Source: Propionivibrio limicola
Lineage (GTDB): Bacteria; Pseudomonadota; Gammaproteobacteria; Burkholderiales; Rhodocyclaceae
Direction of reading: 5' to 3'
DNA: 64,000 bases
Assembly: GCF_009469695.1 (NCBI RefSeq)
Contig: NZ_SSSR01000008.1
Location: forward strand, 33,512-97,511
Part shown: one piece after another, positions 54,880 through 63,845 of the stretch
How the letters are laid out: every line of letters begins with the position of its first letter
How positions within the stretch are numbered: position 1 is the stretch's first letter
Notes under the pieces: model-generated
The model's input: the letters and a program-made list of their open reading frames with translations, nothing else
Databases searched by the model: none
Told to the model about the DNA's origin: nothing
Program-made: the position numbers and the translations under genes

Positions 54880-55824
54880 TCAGGTGGCGGTCTGCCGGCG
54901 CACGTAAAAGGTTTCGCCTGCGTATTCCACGGCCTTCAATTCACCGGCGGCCACCATTGCCTGCACCGTTGCCATCGTTCCGCCCGACTTCTCGGTCAGG
55001 CTCCTGAGAGCGGAGGCCCGCATCGGATGAACGGCGGTAACCGCCAGGATGTCGCGCCGCAAATCGCCGCTGAAAGCGAAGGAATCGCCCTCATAGGCTG
55101 AAAGAAGCTCTGTTTCCAGACCGGTTTCGACAAAAATCTGGTGAGCGCGAGTGATTGCCGTCTCATCGGGCACGCGCACATCGCGAACGGCCGGCGGGCG
55201 GTGCGGAATTGACAGGTAGGCACGGTGGATGCCCGCATTCCGCAGAAACCGGGCGGTGGGCCTGAGGACTTCCGGCCCGTCGTTGAATTCCGCCAGAAGC
55301 ATGGTTTCGCTGACCAGCATGCCCTGGAAGGTCCGCGCGAATATGGCGATACCCTCCAGAATCTCTGACAGTTTCAGGTCTGGATGGGGACGGTTGATCT
55401 GCCGCCATAGCGCTTCATCGACGCAGTCGACCTTGAGGCTGACCCAGTCGACCAGTTGCAAAGTTTCCCGTACGGTCGGCAATGAGATCAGCGAGGCATT
55501 GCTGATGATCGCAATGGGTACGCCAAGCGGACGCAAGGCTTCGATGGTACTGGCGAGATTGATATCCAGCGTCGGTTCGCCATCCGGAACGAACGTCAGG
55601 TAATCGACGGCTTCTCCATGCGCACGGACTGCCTCAAGCCGCTGGCTGACTTGTTCGGCAATCAGTGCCGGCGGCATAAAACAGCGCGGCGTGATTTCCT
55701 GAAGCGGTGTGGCACCGACCTGGCAATACACGCAGGAGTAGCTGCAATGCTTGGGGGGAATGTTGTTGATCCCCAGGCTGCGGCCGAGGCGGCGCGAGGG
55801 AACGGGGCCGAAGGCGATATCCAT
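54880..55824 (-). CDS. Radical SAM protein with C-terminal winged helix
   Basis: 314 residues. The start FGPVPSRRLGRSLGINNIPP leads into the cluster motif CSYSCVYCQ (CxxxCxxC). The barrel runs to about 230. The last ~70 residues (LRSLTEKSGGTMATVQAMVA) look like a winged-helix domain, as in a group often found near MinD/NifX clusters in anaerobes. The substrate is unknown. It lies upstream of ridA and 130 bases from the CoA-binding gene, with a hairpin in between. Confidence 0.85.
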   Translation of the reverse strand: MDIAFGPVPSRRLGRSLGINNIPPKHCSYSCVYCQVGATPLQEITPRCFMPPALIAEQVSQRLEAVRAHGEAVDYLTFVPDGEPTLDINLASTIEALRPLGVPIAIISNASLISLPTVRETLQLVDWVSLKVDCVDEALWRQINRPHPDLKLSEILEGIAIFARTFQGMLVSETMLLAEFNDGPEVLRPTARFLRNAGIHRAYLSIPHRPPAVRDVRVPDETAITRAHQIFVETGLETELLSAYEGDSFAFSGDLRRDILAVTAVHPMRASALRSLTEKSGGTMATVQAMVAAGELKAVEYAGETFYVRRQTAT

Positions 55825-55859
55825 GATATGTCAACCGTTGATTGCGCCGACGTCCGGCA

Positions 55860-55878
55860 GCACCCCGCGACGGGGTGC
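55860..55878. other. Hairpin between radical SAM and CoA-binding genes
   Basis: Perfect stem gcaccccg/cggggtgc with a three-base loop inside a 130-base gap. No T-run follows on the minus strand. It may separate two transcripts or mark a processing site. Confidence 0.45.
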
Positions 55879-55954
55879 GATTGCCGAAAGTCGCGCGGCC
55901 GATCGGGAGTAAATCGGCCTCACAGGATCGGGGGAGGGCATCGTTAATCGCCCT

Positions 55955-56326
55955 TCAGAACTGTCCGGTTCTCAGCATGACCAGCGTGCATGCCTCGATC
56001 GGTTCGATACCGGCGGCTTTCAGGCGATCGTATTCCGCCGGGTTTTCGGTGCCCGGGTTGAAAATGACGCGGGCCGGCTTGAGGGCGATCAGTTGTTCGA
56101 ACAGGCCGGTCTGCCGTTGCGGTCCGACGTAGAGGGTGACGGTGTCGACCTTTCCGGTGACCTCGGCGGCGCTGGCATAGGCTTTCTTTCCGAGCACGCT
56201 GTCAGTAGCCGGAGCGACCGGGATCGGCGTATGGCCGTACTCCTCGAGCATTTTCATCGCCTTGTTCGAGTAGCGCTCTTCGTTGTTGCTGGCGCCAATG
56301 ACCAGTACGTTTTGTGCGTTTTCCAT
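55955..56326 (-). CDS. CoA-binding domain protein (YccU-like)
   Basis: 123 residues of one Rossmann-like CoA-binding domain: VLVIGASNNEERYSNKAM at the start and VIFNPGTENPAEYDRLKAAG later, ending EACTLVMLRTGQF. Such stand-alone domains bind CoA or its esters and have no established reaction. It lies within the MinD/NifX gene series, 56 bases after the first NifX-like gene. Confidence 0.83.
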   Translation of the reverse strand: MENAQNVLVIGASNNEERYSNKAMKMLEEYGHTPIPVAPATDSVLGKKAYASAAEVTGKVDTVTLYVGPQRQTGLFEQLIALKPARVIFNPGTENPAEYDRLKAAGIEPIEACTLVMLRTGQF

Positions 56327-56382
56327 GGGGTCGCTCCTGTTGTTTTCCGGGATCGCCGGAGGGGTGGATGTATCGATATCGG

Positions 56383-56721
56383 TTAATGATCGCAGGCGTT
56401 GCCGCCAACGGTCAGCGTTCCCGCCAGAAAAGCACCGATCAGTTTTTCCGGCGTTTCGGCGGGAGCGCCTACGGTAACGCGGATGCCCTGTCCGGCGAAA
56501 AGTTCCTGCGCGCGCTGGCCCATACCGCCTGCCAGAATCTGGGTAACGCCGCGTTCGGCCAGCCACGGTGGCAGCAGGCCCGGTTGGTGCGGCGGCGCGG
56601 CAACGTCTTCGCGCTTGAGGATGGCGTTGGTGGCAGGATCGACATCGACGAGCGCAAACGTGGCGCAATGGCCGAAGTGAATGGCCAGCTTGCCTTCGGC
56701 GAGGGGAATGGCAAATCGCAT
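56383..56721 (-). CDS. NifX/NifB-type cofactor-binding protein
   Basis: 112 residues. The start MRFAIPLAEGKLAIHFGHC and the end GTLTVGGNACDH are hallmarks of the dinitrogenase iron-molybdenum cofactor (NifX/NifB C-terminal) fold, and GGMGQRAQELF is the central loop. There are no nitrogenase genes around; such stand-alone proteins include the orange protein of sulfate reducers. It probably binds or carries a metal cluster for the adjacent ATPases. Confidence 0.87.
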   Translation of the reverse strand: MRFAIPLAEGKLAIHFGHCATFALVDVDPATNAILKREDVAAPPHQPGLLPPWLAERGVTQILAGGMGQRAQELFAGQGIRVTVGAPAETPEKLIGAFLAGTLTVGGNACDH

Positions 56722-56749
56722 GGGGTGACTCCTTGTGTGATTGAAAAAG

Positions 56750-57625
56750 TTACTGCAAACCGAGGGCTGTCCAGACGGCGCGGATGTCTTCGGCGCACGG
56801 GGCATCGCTGTCGATGACGGCGCGCTCCTGAATCTGGGCCTGCGTGACGGAGGTGTCGTAGCGGATGCGGCCGGCGATCTGTGCGCCAGCTTTACGCGCC
56901 TTGGCTTCAATGCGTTCGCACATCGACGGATTGATGTCCCATTTGTTGACGCAGATCGAGGTCGGGATGCCGAAATGCGCGGTCAGGCCGAGCACGCGTT
57001 CCATGTCGTGTTCGCCGGAAACGCTCGGCTCGGTGACGACCAGTACATGCGAGGCGCCGGTGACCGAGGCAATGACCGGGCAGCCGATTCCCGGCGGGCC
57101 GTCGACGATGATGAGCGGATGGTTGCCCGCTTCGGCGAGGCGGCGCGCCTGCTGGCGCACAGTCGTGACGAGCTTGCCGGAGTTTTCGGCGGCAATCCCG
57201 AGGCGGGCATGCACCAGCGGGCCGCACGCCGTGTCGGAGATCATCCATTCGCCGCAACGGCGTTCCGGGAAATCGATGCTGTCCATCGGGCACGCTTCGA
57301 GACAGACGCCGCAGCCTTCGCAGGCGGTTGCATCGATCCAGTAGGTGTCGTGCCCGGCTTCGGGCGCCGGTTCCATGATGGCGTCGAATCGGCATTCGGG
57401 AAGGCAAACGCCGCAGTTGCAGCAGACTTCCGGCATGATTTGCGCCTCATGGCCACTGAAGAATTCGTGACGCTCCCGCAGCGTTGGCGCGAGGACGAGG
57501 TGCAGATCAGCGGCGTCGACGTCGCAATCGGCGATAACCGGCCGTTCGGCGAGCTTGGCAAACGAAGCCGTCAGGCTCGTTTTGCCGGTGCCGCCCTTGC
57601 CACTGAGTACGATCAGTTCCTTCAT
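56750..57625 (-). CDS. MinD-type ATPase with inserted ferredoxin domain (first copy)
   Basis: 291 residues. The deviant Walker A GKGGTGKTSL opens the protein. Two 4Fe-4S motifs are inserted after the first strands: CCNCGVCLPEC and CEGCGVCLEACP. The ATPase fold then resumes with DGPPGIGCPVIAS. Such proteins act as paired ATP-driven scaffolds for cluster assembly. The start overlaps the stop of the second copy by four bases. Identity with the second copy is limited, so the pair diverged long ago or has separate roles. Confidence 0.88.
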   Translation of the reverse strand: MKELIVLSGKGGTGKTSLTASFAKLAERPVIADCDVDAADLHLVLAPTLRERHEFFSGHEAQIMPEVCCNCGVCLPECRFDAIMEPAPEAGHDTYWIDATACEGCGVCLEACPMDSIDFPERRCGEWMISDTACGPLVHARLGIAAENSGKLVTTVRQQARRLAEAGNHPLIIVDGPPGIGCPVIASVTGASHVLVVTEPSVSGEHDMERVLGLTAHFGIPTSICVNKWDINPSMCERIEAKARKAGAQIAGRIRYDTSVTQAQIQERAVIDSDAPCAEDIRAVWTALGLQ

Positions 57626-58497
57626 CTTGCAACTCCTGCGCGGTACGGCATTCCCCGCTGTTTTGTGCTTTCGTTGTCGATGGCTTGCCACAGGCGCTCG
57701 AAATGCGACCGGTATTCGGGCAGCGCGTCGACGATCAATTCACCGCGCGAATAGGCTTCGGCAATCCGGCGGTCATCTGGAAGTTCAAGAAGGAGAGGGA
57801 TTCCCTCTGCTTCACAGTAGTGGCGCACGCGGTCATCGCCGATGCCGGCACGATTGATGACGACGCCGAAGGCCAGCTTCAGTTCGCGCACGGTGTCGAC
57901 CGCCAGCTTGAGGTCGTTCAGGCCGAAGGGCGTCGGCTCGGTGACGAGCACGGCAAAATCGGCGCCGCGCAGCGTGGCGACGGCCGGGCAGGCGGTGCCG
58001 GGCGGAGCATCGAGAATGGCGGTAGTACTTGGGTTGCGCCGCTCCTTGACGGCGTGGACCAGCGTCGAAGCCAGCGATACTCCGACATCGAGGCAACCGC
58101 TCTTGAGCGTGATCAAACCGGCCTGACGCGTTGTAACTGACCCAATGCGATAGCGCTCTTCGCGGATTGCATTGTTTGGGCAGACGAGCATGCAACCACC
58201 ACAGCCGTGACACAGCTCCGGAAAGAGCATGGGCGCCTTGCCGACGGAGGCCAGCGCATTGAACTGGCAAAATTCGACGCATTTGTTGCAGGCGTTGCAG
58301 CGTTCCGCGTCGATTTTGGGGACGCCGATGGTGATTTCCTCCTCGCTGCTCGGCGCAGCCGTCAGGAAAAGGTGGGCGTTCGGTTCCTCGACGTCGCAGT
58401 CGAGGAGCTGGATGGGCGCATCGAGTACGCGGGCCAGATTGACCGAAATGCTGGTCTTGCCCGTGCCGCCCTTGCCCGAAGCGACGGCGAGAATCAT
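57622..58497 (-). CDS. MinD-type ATPase with inserted ferredoxin domain (second copy)
   Basis: 291 residues, the same architecture: ASGKGGTGKTSISVNLARVL, clusters CNACNKCVEFC and CHGCGGCMLVCP, then DAPPGTACPAVATL and a VTEPTPFGLNDL switch region. It starts four bases inside the stop of the NifX-like gene upstream, so all three are one tightly coupled operon. The two ATPases probably form a heterodimer. Confidence 0.88.
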   Translation of the reverse strand: MILAVASGKGGTGKTSISVNLARVLDAPIQLLDCDVEEPNAHLFLTAAPSSEEEITIGVPKIDAERCNACNKCVEFCQFNALASVGKAPMLFPELCHGCGGCMLVCPNNAIREERYRIGSVTTRQAGLITLKSGCLDVGVSLASTLVHAVKERRNPSTTAILDAPPGTACPAVATLRGADFAVLVTEPTPFGLNDLKLAVDTVRELKLAFGVVINRAGIGDDRVRHYCEAEGIPLLLELPDDRRIAEAYSRGELIVDALPEYRSHFERLWQAIDNESTKQRGMPYRAGVAR

Positions 58498-58856
58498 ACC
58501 CAGTGCCCTTCAACGTTCGCTGCATTCGCTTCGGTCAATTCGCCAGCCTTGTAGCGAGCCAGCGCTTCGGCGATGGTCGGCACGTCGGTGTTGTACACCT
58601 TGACGCCAGCCGCTTCCAGCACCCGGAAGGCTTTCGGGCCGCAGTGCCCGGTAATCAGCGCCGCCGCGCCGGCCTTGGCGATCGTTTGCGCCGCCTGAAT
58701 TCCGGCGCCTTGAGCGGCGTTAAGATTCTGGGTGTTGCTGATGAGAGTGAAATCTTGTGTTTGCAGGTCATAAACGATGAAGTTTTTGGCTCGGCCAAAG
58801 CTCGGGTCAAGCGCCGCCGTCATGTCGTTTCCTGTCGTTGAGAAAGCCAGTTTCAT
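58494..58856 (-). CDS. NifX/NifB-type cofactor-binding protein (first gene of the cluster)
   Basis: 120 residues. The start MKLAFSTTGNDMTAALDPSFG and the later LITGHCGPKAFRVLEAAGVK belong to the same fold as the 112-residue protein, but the end differs (no C-terminal GGNACDH motif). It heads the minus-strand operon and lies 42 bases from the first of two palindromes. It probably binds a metal cluster or cofactor. Confidence 0.88.
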   Translation of the reverse strand: MKLAFSTTGNDMTAALDPSFGRAKNFIVYDLQTQDFTLISNTQNLNAAQGAGIQAAQTIAKAGAAALITGHCGPKAFRVLEAAGVKVYNTDVPTIAEALARYKAGELTEANAANVEGHWV

Positions 58857-58897
58857 TTGATTTCAAGCCTTTCCATGTGTGAATGCATGTTTAGATA

Positions 58898-58911
58898 TTG
58901 GCATACGCCAA
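58898..58911. promoter_or_regulatory. Palindromic site 1 between the NifX/MinD and thiG operons
   Basis: TTGGCATACGCCAA, a 14-base palindrome with one broken pair. It lies 42 bases from the NifX-like start codon. A near-identical site stands 67 bases away. Confidence 0.65.
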
Positions 58912-58964
58912 AAACTATAGCAAGAAATTATTGAGAATTTGATGCAATTGGGGGTGTTTTTTTA

Positions 58965-58978
58965 TTGGCATATGCCAT
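58965..58978. promoter_or_regulatory. Palindromic site 2 between the NifX/MinD and thiG operons
   Basis: TTGGCATATGCCAT, containing the perfect 12-base palindrome TGGCATATGCCA. It lies about 40 bases from the thiG start codon, mirroring site 1 on the other side. The pair is a strong candidate for one regulator acting on both operons. Confidence 0.7.
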
Positions 58979-59017
58979 AGTATGCACATTTCCAATCATT
59001 TCCTTTCAGGAGAAATC

Positions 59018-59806
59018 ATGTCTGATGTTTTCGCGATTGCTGGCAAAACCTACCGTTCACGCTTGCTGGTCGGCACCGGCAAGTACAAGGACTTCGCTGA
59101 AACGCGCGCCGCCATCGATGCCTCGGGCGCCGAAATCGTGACGGTCGCCATCCGCCGCGTGAACATCGGTCAGGAAGCCGGCAAGCCCAGCCTGCTCGAT
59201 TACCTGCCGCCTTCCGAATTCACCTACCTGCCGAACACCGCCGGCTGCTACACCGCCGACGACGCGATCCGCACGCTGCGCCTCGGACGCGAACTGCTCG
59301 ACGGCCACAAGCTTGTCAAACTCGAAGTGCTGGGCGACCCGAACACGCTCTATCCCAACGTGCGCGAGACGCTCAAGGCGGCCGAAGTGCTGGTCAAGGA
59401 AGGCTTCGACGTGATGGTTTACACCTCCGACGATCCCATCGTTGCCCGCGATCTTGAGCAGATTGGCTGCTGCGCGATCATGCCGCTCGCCTCGCTCATC
59501 GGCTCCGGCATGGGCATCCTCAATCCGTGGAACCTGCGCCTGATCATCGAGCAAAGCAAGGTGCCGGTTCTCGTCGATGCCGGTGTCGGCACGGCCTCCG
59601 ATGCAGCAGTTGGCATGGAACTCGGATGCGATGGCGTGCTGATGAACACCGCGATTGCCGCTGCCAAGGACCCGGTGCTGATGGCGACGGCGATGAAGTA
59701 CGCCGTTCAGGCCGGCCGCGCCGCTTACCTGGCGGGACGCATGCCGCGCAAGCTCTATTCTGCCGACCCGTCCAGCCCGGTCAGCGGGCTGATCGGGGCG
59801 AAATAA
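59018..59806 (+). CDS. thiG: Thiazole synthase
   Basis: 262 residues, a full TIM barrel. The catalytic lysine lies in [16 protein letters not shown], with [12 protein letters not shown] at the start and [20 protein letters not shown] for phosphate binding. It makes the thiamin thiazole from deoxyxylulose phosphate, dehydroglycine and ThiS-borne sulfur. No thiS, thiF or glycine/tyrosine enzyme is adjacent, although thiE-thiM lie 15 kb away. The ATG at 59018 with AGGAGA is the clear start; an upstream ATG at 58982 would overlap the operator. It is first in a plus-strand operon with thrS nine bases behind. Confidence 0.93.
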   Translation: MSDVFAIAGKTYRSRLLVGTGKYKDFAETRAAIDASGAEIVTVAIRRVNIGQEAGKPSLLDYLPPSEFTYLPNTAGCYTADDAIRTLRLGRELLDGHKLVKLEVLGDPNTLYPNVRETLKAAEVLVKEGFDVMVYTSDDPIVARDLEQIGCCAIMPLASLIGSGMGILNPWNLRLIIEQSKVPVLVDAGVGTASDAAVGMELGCDGVLMNTAIAAAKDPVLMATAMKYAVQAGRAAYLAGRMPRKLYSADPSSPVSGLIGAK

Positions 59807-59815
59807 GGAAACGCC

Positions 59816-61726
59816 ATGCCCGTGATTACCTTACCCGACGGGGCGCAGCGCGCTTTTGCGGCCCCGGTCAGTGCCCTCGACGTCGCGCGTGACATCAGCG
59901 CCGGATTGGCGCGCAATGCGCTGGCGGCACGCATCGACGACCGCCTGTGTGACCTCTCCACCGTCATCGAATCCGACGCGCGCGTGGCACTGATCACCGA
60001 GCGCGATCCCGAAGGGTTCGACCTCATGCGCCATTCGTGCGCGCACCTGATGGCGATGGCCGTCAAACAGCTCTACCCGGACGCGCAAGTCACCATCGGC
60101 CCGACGATCGAGGACGGCTTCTACTACGACTTCGCCTATTCGCGCCCGTTCACTCCGGAGGATCTCTCGCAGATCGAAGAACGGATGCGCGAGCTGGCGC
60201 GTGCCGACATTCCGCTGGAACGCAGCGAAGTGCCGCGCGAGGAAGCGATCCGCCTGTTCGAATCGCTGGGCGAAACGTACAAGTGCGAGATCATCCGCGA
60301 CCTGCCGGCCGACGCCGTCGTCTCGCTCTACCGCCAGGGCGATTTCGTCGACCTCTGTCGCGGCCCGCACGTGCCGTCGACCGGCAAGCTCAAGGCCTTC
60401 AAGCTGATGAAGGTGGCCGGCGCCTACTGGCGTGGCGACTCGAAGAACGCGATGCTGCAGCGCATCTACGGCACCTGTTGGGCGGACGAGAAGAGCCTCA
60501 AGGCCTACCTCACCCGCTTGGAGGAAGCGGCCAAGCGCGATCACCGCAAGCTCGGGACGCAGCTCGACCTGTTCCACTTCGACGAGTGCGCGCCCGGTTC
60601 GGTATTCTGGCACAGCAAGGGCTGGACGCTGTTCCAGCAGCTCATCGCCTACATGCGCCAGCGCCAGTTCGACGCTGGCTACGAGGAAGTGAATACGCCG
60701 GACGTGATGGATCGCTCGCTGTGGGAGCTTTCCGGCCACTGGGCCAACTACCGCGACCACATGTTCACTACCGAGACCGAGGACGGCCGCACCTTTGCCT
60801 TGAAGCCGATGAACTGTCCGGGCGGTGTGGCCATCTTCGCCAACGGCCTGAAGAGCTACCGCGACCTGCCGATCCGCATGGCCGAGTTCGGCAAGGTGCA
60901 TCGCTACGAGCCGTCGGGCGCGCTGCACGGGCTGATGCGCGTGCGCCATTTCACGCAGGACGACGCGCATATCTTCTGTACTCCGGCGCAGATGCAGGGC
61001 GAGTGCGAAACGGTGATCCGGCTGATCCTCGACATCTATCGCGATTTTGGCTTTGACGAAGTAGCGATCAAGCTGTCAACGCGCCCGGCCAACCGCATCG
61101 GCAGCGACGAAACCTGGGATCTGCTCGAACATGCCTTGTCGTCATCGCTCGACGCCATGGGGCTGGCCTATACGACCAATCCGGGCGAGGGCGCCTTCTA
61201 CGGCCCGAAGCTCGAATTCGTGCTGCGCGACGCCATCGGCCGCGACTGGCAGTGCGGCACACTGCAGGTCGACCTGAACCTGCCCGAACGCTTCGACATC
61301 GGCTACATCAACGAAGCCGGCGAACGTGTGCGGCCGGTGATGTTGCACCGCGCCTTGTTCGGTTCGCTGGAACGCTTTACCGGCATCCTGATCGAGCACT
61401 ACGCCGGCACCTTCCCGGCCTGGCTGGCGCCGGTGCAGGCCGTTGCGTTCGGCATCACCGACGCGCAGTCCGATTACGTGAAAGAGGTCGTGGCCGCGCT
61501 GAAGAAGGCAGGCGTGCGCGCCGTCACCGATCTGCGCAACGAAAAAGTCGGCTACAAGGTACGCGAACACACGATGCAGCGCGTTCCCTATCTGCTCGTT
61601 GCCGGCGAGCGCGAAAAGGCCGAAGGCAAGGTGGCCGTGCGCGACGTCGCTGGCAAGGACCTCGGTGCCATGACGCCGGAGCAGATCGTCGGGCTGATGC
61701 AACGTGCAGCGCCGGAACGGGATTGA
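59816..61726 (+). CDS. thrS: Threonyl-tRNA synthetase
   Basis: 636 residues with the full domain order: TGS (about 1-60), editing domain with [16 protein letters not shown], class II core and an anticodon domain. Zinc ligands are seen in KPMNCPGG, in [15 protein letters not shown] and in the C-terminal core histidine [12 protein letters not shown]. The usual PGH after MNC reads PGG here. It is not followed by infC-rpmI-rplT as in most Proteobacteria, but by an ABC exporter one base away. It could be the sole enzyme or a second, divergent copy. Confidence 0.93.
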   Translation: MPVITLPDGAQRAFAAPVSALDVARDISAGLARNALAARIDDRLCDLSTVIESDARVALITERDPEGFDLMRHSCAHLMAMAVKQLYPDAQVTIGPTIEDGFYYDFAYSRPFTPEDLSQIEERMRELARADIPLERSEVPREEAIRLFESLGETYKCEIIRDLPADAVVSLYRQGDFVDLCRGPHVPSTGKLKAFKLMKVAGAYWRGDSKNAMLQRIYGTCWADEKSLKAYLTRLEEAAKRDHRKLGTQLDLFHFDECAPGSVFWHSKGWTLFQQLIAYMRQRQFDAGYEEVNTPDVMDRSLWELSGHWANYRDHMFTTETEDGRTFALKPMNCPGGVAIFANGLKSYRDLPIRMAEFGKVHRYEPSGALHGLMRVRHFTQDDAHIFCTPAQMQGECETVIRLILDIYRDFGFDEVAIKLSTRPANRIGSDETWDLLEHALSSSLDAMGLAYTTNPGEGAFYGPKLEFVLRDAIGRDWQCGTLQVDLNLPERFDIGYINEAGERVRPVMLHRALFGSLERFTGILIEHYAGTFPAWLAPVQAVAFGITDAQSDYVKEVVAALKKAGVRAVTDLRNEKVGYKVREHTMQRVPYLLVAGEREKAEGKVAVRDVAGKDLGAMTPEQIVGLMQRAAPERD

Positions 61727-61727
61727 A

Positions 61728-62708
61728 ATGAGCGCGGACATGGCTTTTGCCATCGAGGTGCGCGGCCTCGCCAAGCGATTTGGCGAGGTGGCGGCAGTAC
61801 GGCAGGTCGACTTTGCCGTACGCCCCGGCGAACTTTTCGGCTTCCTCGGCCCGAACGGCGCTGGCAAGACCACGACGATCAATATGCTCACCGGACTCGC
61901 CCGTCCGGACGCAGGCAGCATTTTCATCGGCGGCATCGATTGCGTGAAACAGCCACGCGCCGCGCAACATCTGATTGGCGTGGTGCCGGATGAGAGCAAT
62001 CTCTATCCGGAACTATCCGGCTTCGAGAATCTGTGTTTCTGCGCCGCGCTTTACGGTATCGGCAAGGAAGAGCGCCAGCGGCGGGCCCGCGAGCTGCTCG
62101 ACGCCTTCGATCTGACGGCGGCGGCCAACCGCAAGTTCGGCACCTACTCGAAGGGGATGAAACGGCGGTTGACTATCGCCGCCGGCATCATTCACCGGCC
62201 GCAAATCCTGTTTCTCGACGAGCCGACCACAGGCATCGACGTCGCCAGCGCGCGGCAGTTGCGCATGCTGATTGGCGGCTTGCGGCGGGACGGCATCACC
62301 GTCTTCATGACGACGCACTACATTGAAGAAGCCGAGCGGCTGTGCGACCGGATCGCGTTCATCGTCGACGGGCGCATCGTTTGCCTCGACTCGGTTGAAA
62401 ATCTGTTGCAGCCGGTACAGAACAAGCATCTTCTGCAGATCGCCTGCGAAACCTTCCCCGGCTTGCCGCAGGAGTTGGCGGCGGCCTTCCCGGACCTCTC
62501 CTTTTCGACGGAAGGCAATGACCGGCTGCGCGTCGAAGCTGACGGGCCAATCCGCGTCGGCCCGCTGGTACGTTTTCTCGAAGAGCGACAGATCGAAGTC
62601 TCGGAGGCAAGAAGAATCCGCCCGACGCTGGAGGACGTCTTCGTGCAGGTCACCGGCATCGGCATCAACAGCATGCGCAAAGAAAAAACCGGAGGGGGCA
62701 GATCATGA
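61728..62708 (+). CDS. ABC transporter ATPase (DrrA-like)
   Basis: 326 residues. Walker A LGPNGAGKTTTINML, signature TYSKGMKRRLTIAAGI and Walker B ILFLDEPTTGIDVAS lie in the first 220 residues, and a C-terminal extension of about 100 follows, the layout of DrrA-type drug or polyketide exporters. The ATG at 61728 comes one base after the thrS stop, so the genes are surely cotranscribed. It pairs with the permease downstream. Confidence 0.9.
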   Translation: MSADMAFAIEVRGLAKRFGEVAAVRQVDFAVRPGELFGFLGPNGAGKTTTINMLTGLARPDAGSIFIGGIDCVKQPRAAQHLIGVVPDESNLYPELSGFENLCFCAALYGIGKEERQRRARELLDAFDLTAAANRKFGTYSKGMKRRLTIAAGIIHRPQILFLDEPTTGIDVASARQLRMLIGGLRRDGITVFMTTHYIEEAERLCDRIAFIVDGRIVCLDSVENLLQPVQNKHLLQIACETFPGLPQELAAAFPDLSFSTEGNDRLRVEADGPIRVGPLVRFLEERQIEVSEARRIRPTLEDVFVQVTGIGINSMRKEKTGGGRS

Positions 62709-63442
62709 AATGGGCGATAGCCATCTGGGCCATCCTGTGCAAGGACATGCGCACCTATTATCTGAAACCACCGAATGTCAGCTGGGGCATCATTTTCCCG
62801 CTGGCCTGGACAGGGATGTTCTTCATCAAATCCGCCGGCGAGGTAGGCAGCATCGCCAGTCTGCTGCCGGGTGTTGTTGCGGTATCGATCCTGTTCGGCA
62901 CCACCTCGATGCTCGCCGTCACAGTTACTTTCGAGAAGAAAAGCCGCTCGTTCGAGCGCCTGCTGCTCGCGCCGCTGCCGTTCGAGCTGCTGATGCTGGC
63001 CAAGACCGGCGGCGCCATCCTGTTCGGCGTGGCCAACGCCTTCGTGCCGGTCATCATGGCGGCATTTCTGATCGACCTCGGCGGAATCGTCTGGAGCATC
63101 TTCATCCCGGCTGTGGTGCTGGTGGCGCTCGCTTCAACTTTCCTCGGCCTGTTCATTGCCGTGGCGGTCAGCGAAGTATTCGAGGCGCAAACGTTCTCGA
63201 ATTTCTTCCGCTTTCCGATGATGTTTCTTTGTGGCCTTTTCTTCCCGGTCGAACAGCTGCCATCGCTGTTGAAGCCGCTGGCCTACGCACTGCCGCTCAC
63301 TTATGGCGCCGACGCACTGCACGGTGCCGTGCGGGGCGCGCACAACCTGCCGTTCGCGGTTGATCTTGCCGTACTCGTATTGTTCTGCGCCGGGTTGTTT
63401 GCCTTGAGTCTCTGGAACATACGGCGGAACTGGATTCTCTGA
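62705..63442 (+). CDS. ABC-2 transporter permease (DrrB-like)
   Basis: 245 residues with six membrane helices and the ABC-2 pattern, including FEKKSRSFERLLLAPLP in the cytoplasmic loop and a late FFRFPMMFLCGLFFPVEQLP. It overlaps the ATPase gene by four bases. Together they resemble antibiotic or lipid exporters; the substrate is unknown. Confidence 0.88.
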   Translation: MKWAIAIWAILCKDMRTYYLKPPNVSWGIIFPLAWTGMFFIKSAGEVGSIASLLPGVVAVSILFGTTSMLAVTVTFEKKSRSFERLLLAPLPFELLMLAKTGGAILFGVANAFVPVIMAAFLIDLGGIVWSIFIPAVVLVALASTFLGLFIAVAVSEVFEAQTFSNFFRFPMMFLCGLFFPVEQLPSLLKPLAYALPLTYGADALHGAVRGAHNLPFAVDLAVLVLFCAGLFALSLWNIRRNWIL

Positions 63443-63488
63443 TGCAATTAACCATGCAAAAAAACCAACACAAGAAGCAGGAGCGACC

Positions 63489-63845
63489 ATGGGCCGCCCG
63501 ATAAAGTGCCGGAAAGTTTGCTGCCAGATTGCCGCCGTCTGCTTCAAACCGCAGTGTGCTTCGGTAAAGAACCTCGATGAAGTCGTCCTCGGGCTCGACG
63601 AAATCGAGGCTATTCGGCTGGCCGACTTCGAAGGGCTGTATCAGGCGGATGCCGCCGCGTGCATGGGCATCGCACGGCAGACCTTCGGAAAAATCATCGC
63701 TCAGGCACACAAGAAAGTGGCGACGGCGCTGATTGGCGGCAAGGTGCTGAGGATTGCGCCCAATGTAAAGACACTCGCCACGGCCTCAGACCGTGAAAAC
63801 CCGCCTGAATCCGAAACTGACCTCCACGAAAGGGAAACCGCATGA
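63489..63845 (+). CDS. DUF134 (UPF0251) DNA-binding protein
   Basis: 118 residues. A cysteine-bearing start ([17 protein letters not shown]) is followed by a sigma-70 region 4-like helix-turn-helix ([20 protein letters not shown], then [15 protein letters not shown]). DUF134 genes are usually found next to NifX- and MinD-like genes, which lie 5 kb away here. The cysteines may hold an iron-sulfur cluster, making it a redox or metal sensor. AGGAG stands before the ATG. It overlaps serC by four bases. Confidence 0.87.
   Translation: MGRPIKCRKVCCQIAAVCFKPQCASVKNLDEVVLGLDEIEAIRLADFEGLYQADAAACMGIARQTFGKIIAQAHKKVATALIGGKVLRIAPNVKTLATASDRENPPESETDLHERETA

Noticed and set aside
56383..58856. Nitrogenase cofactor biosynthesis locus (nifX, nifB)
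   Set aside because: The NifX-type folds are stand-alone and no nifHDK, nifE, nifN or full nifB is present. The MinD/ferredoxin partners point to an ORP-like cluster instead.
59807..59815. Leader-based attenuation or operator stem-loops for thrS
   Set aside because: Only nine bases separate thiG and thrS, leaving no space for a tRNA-like operator as in E. coli.
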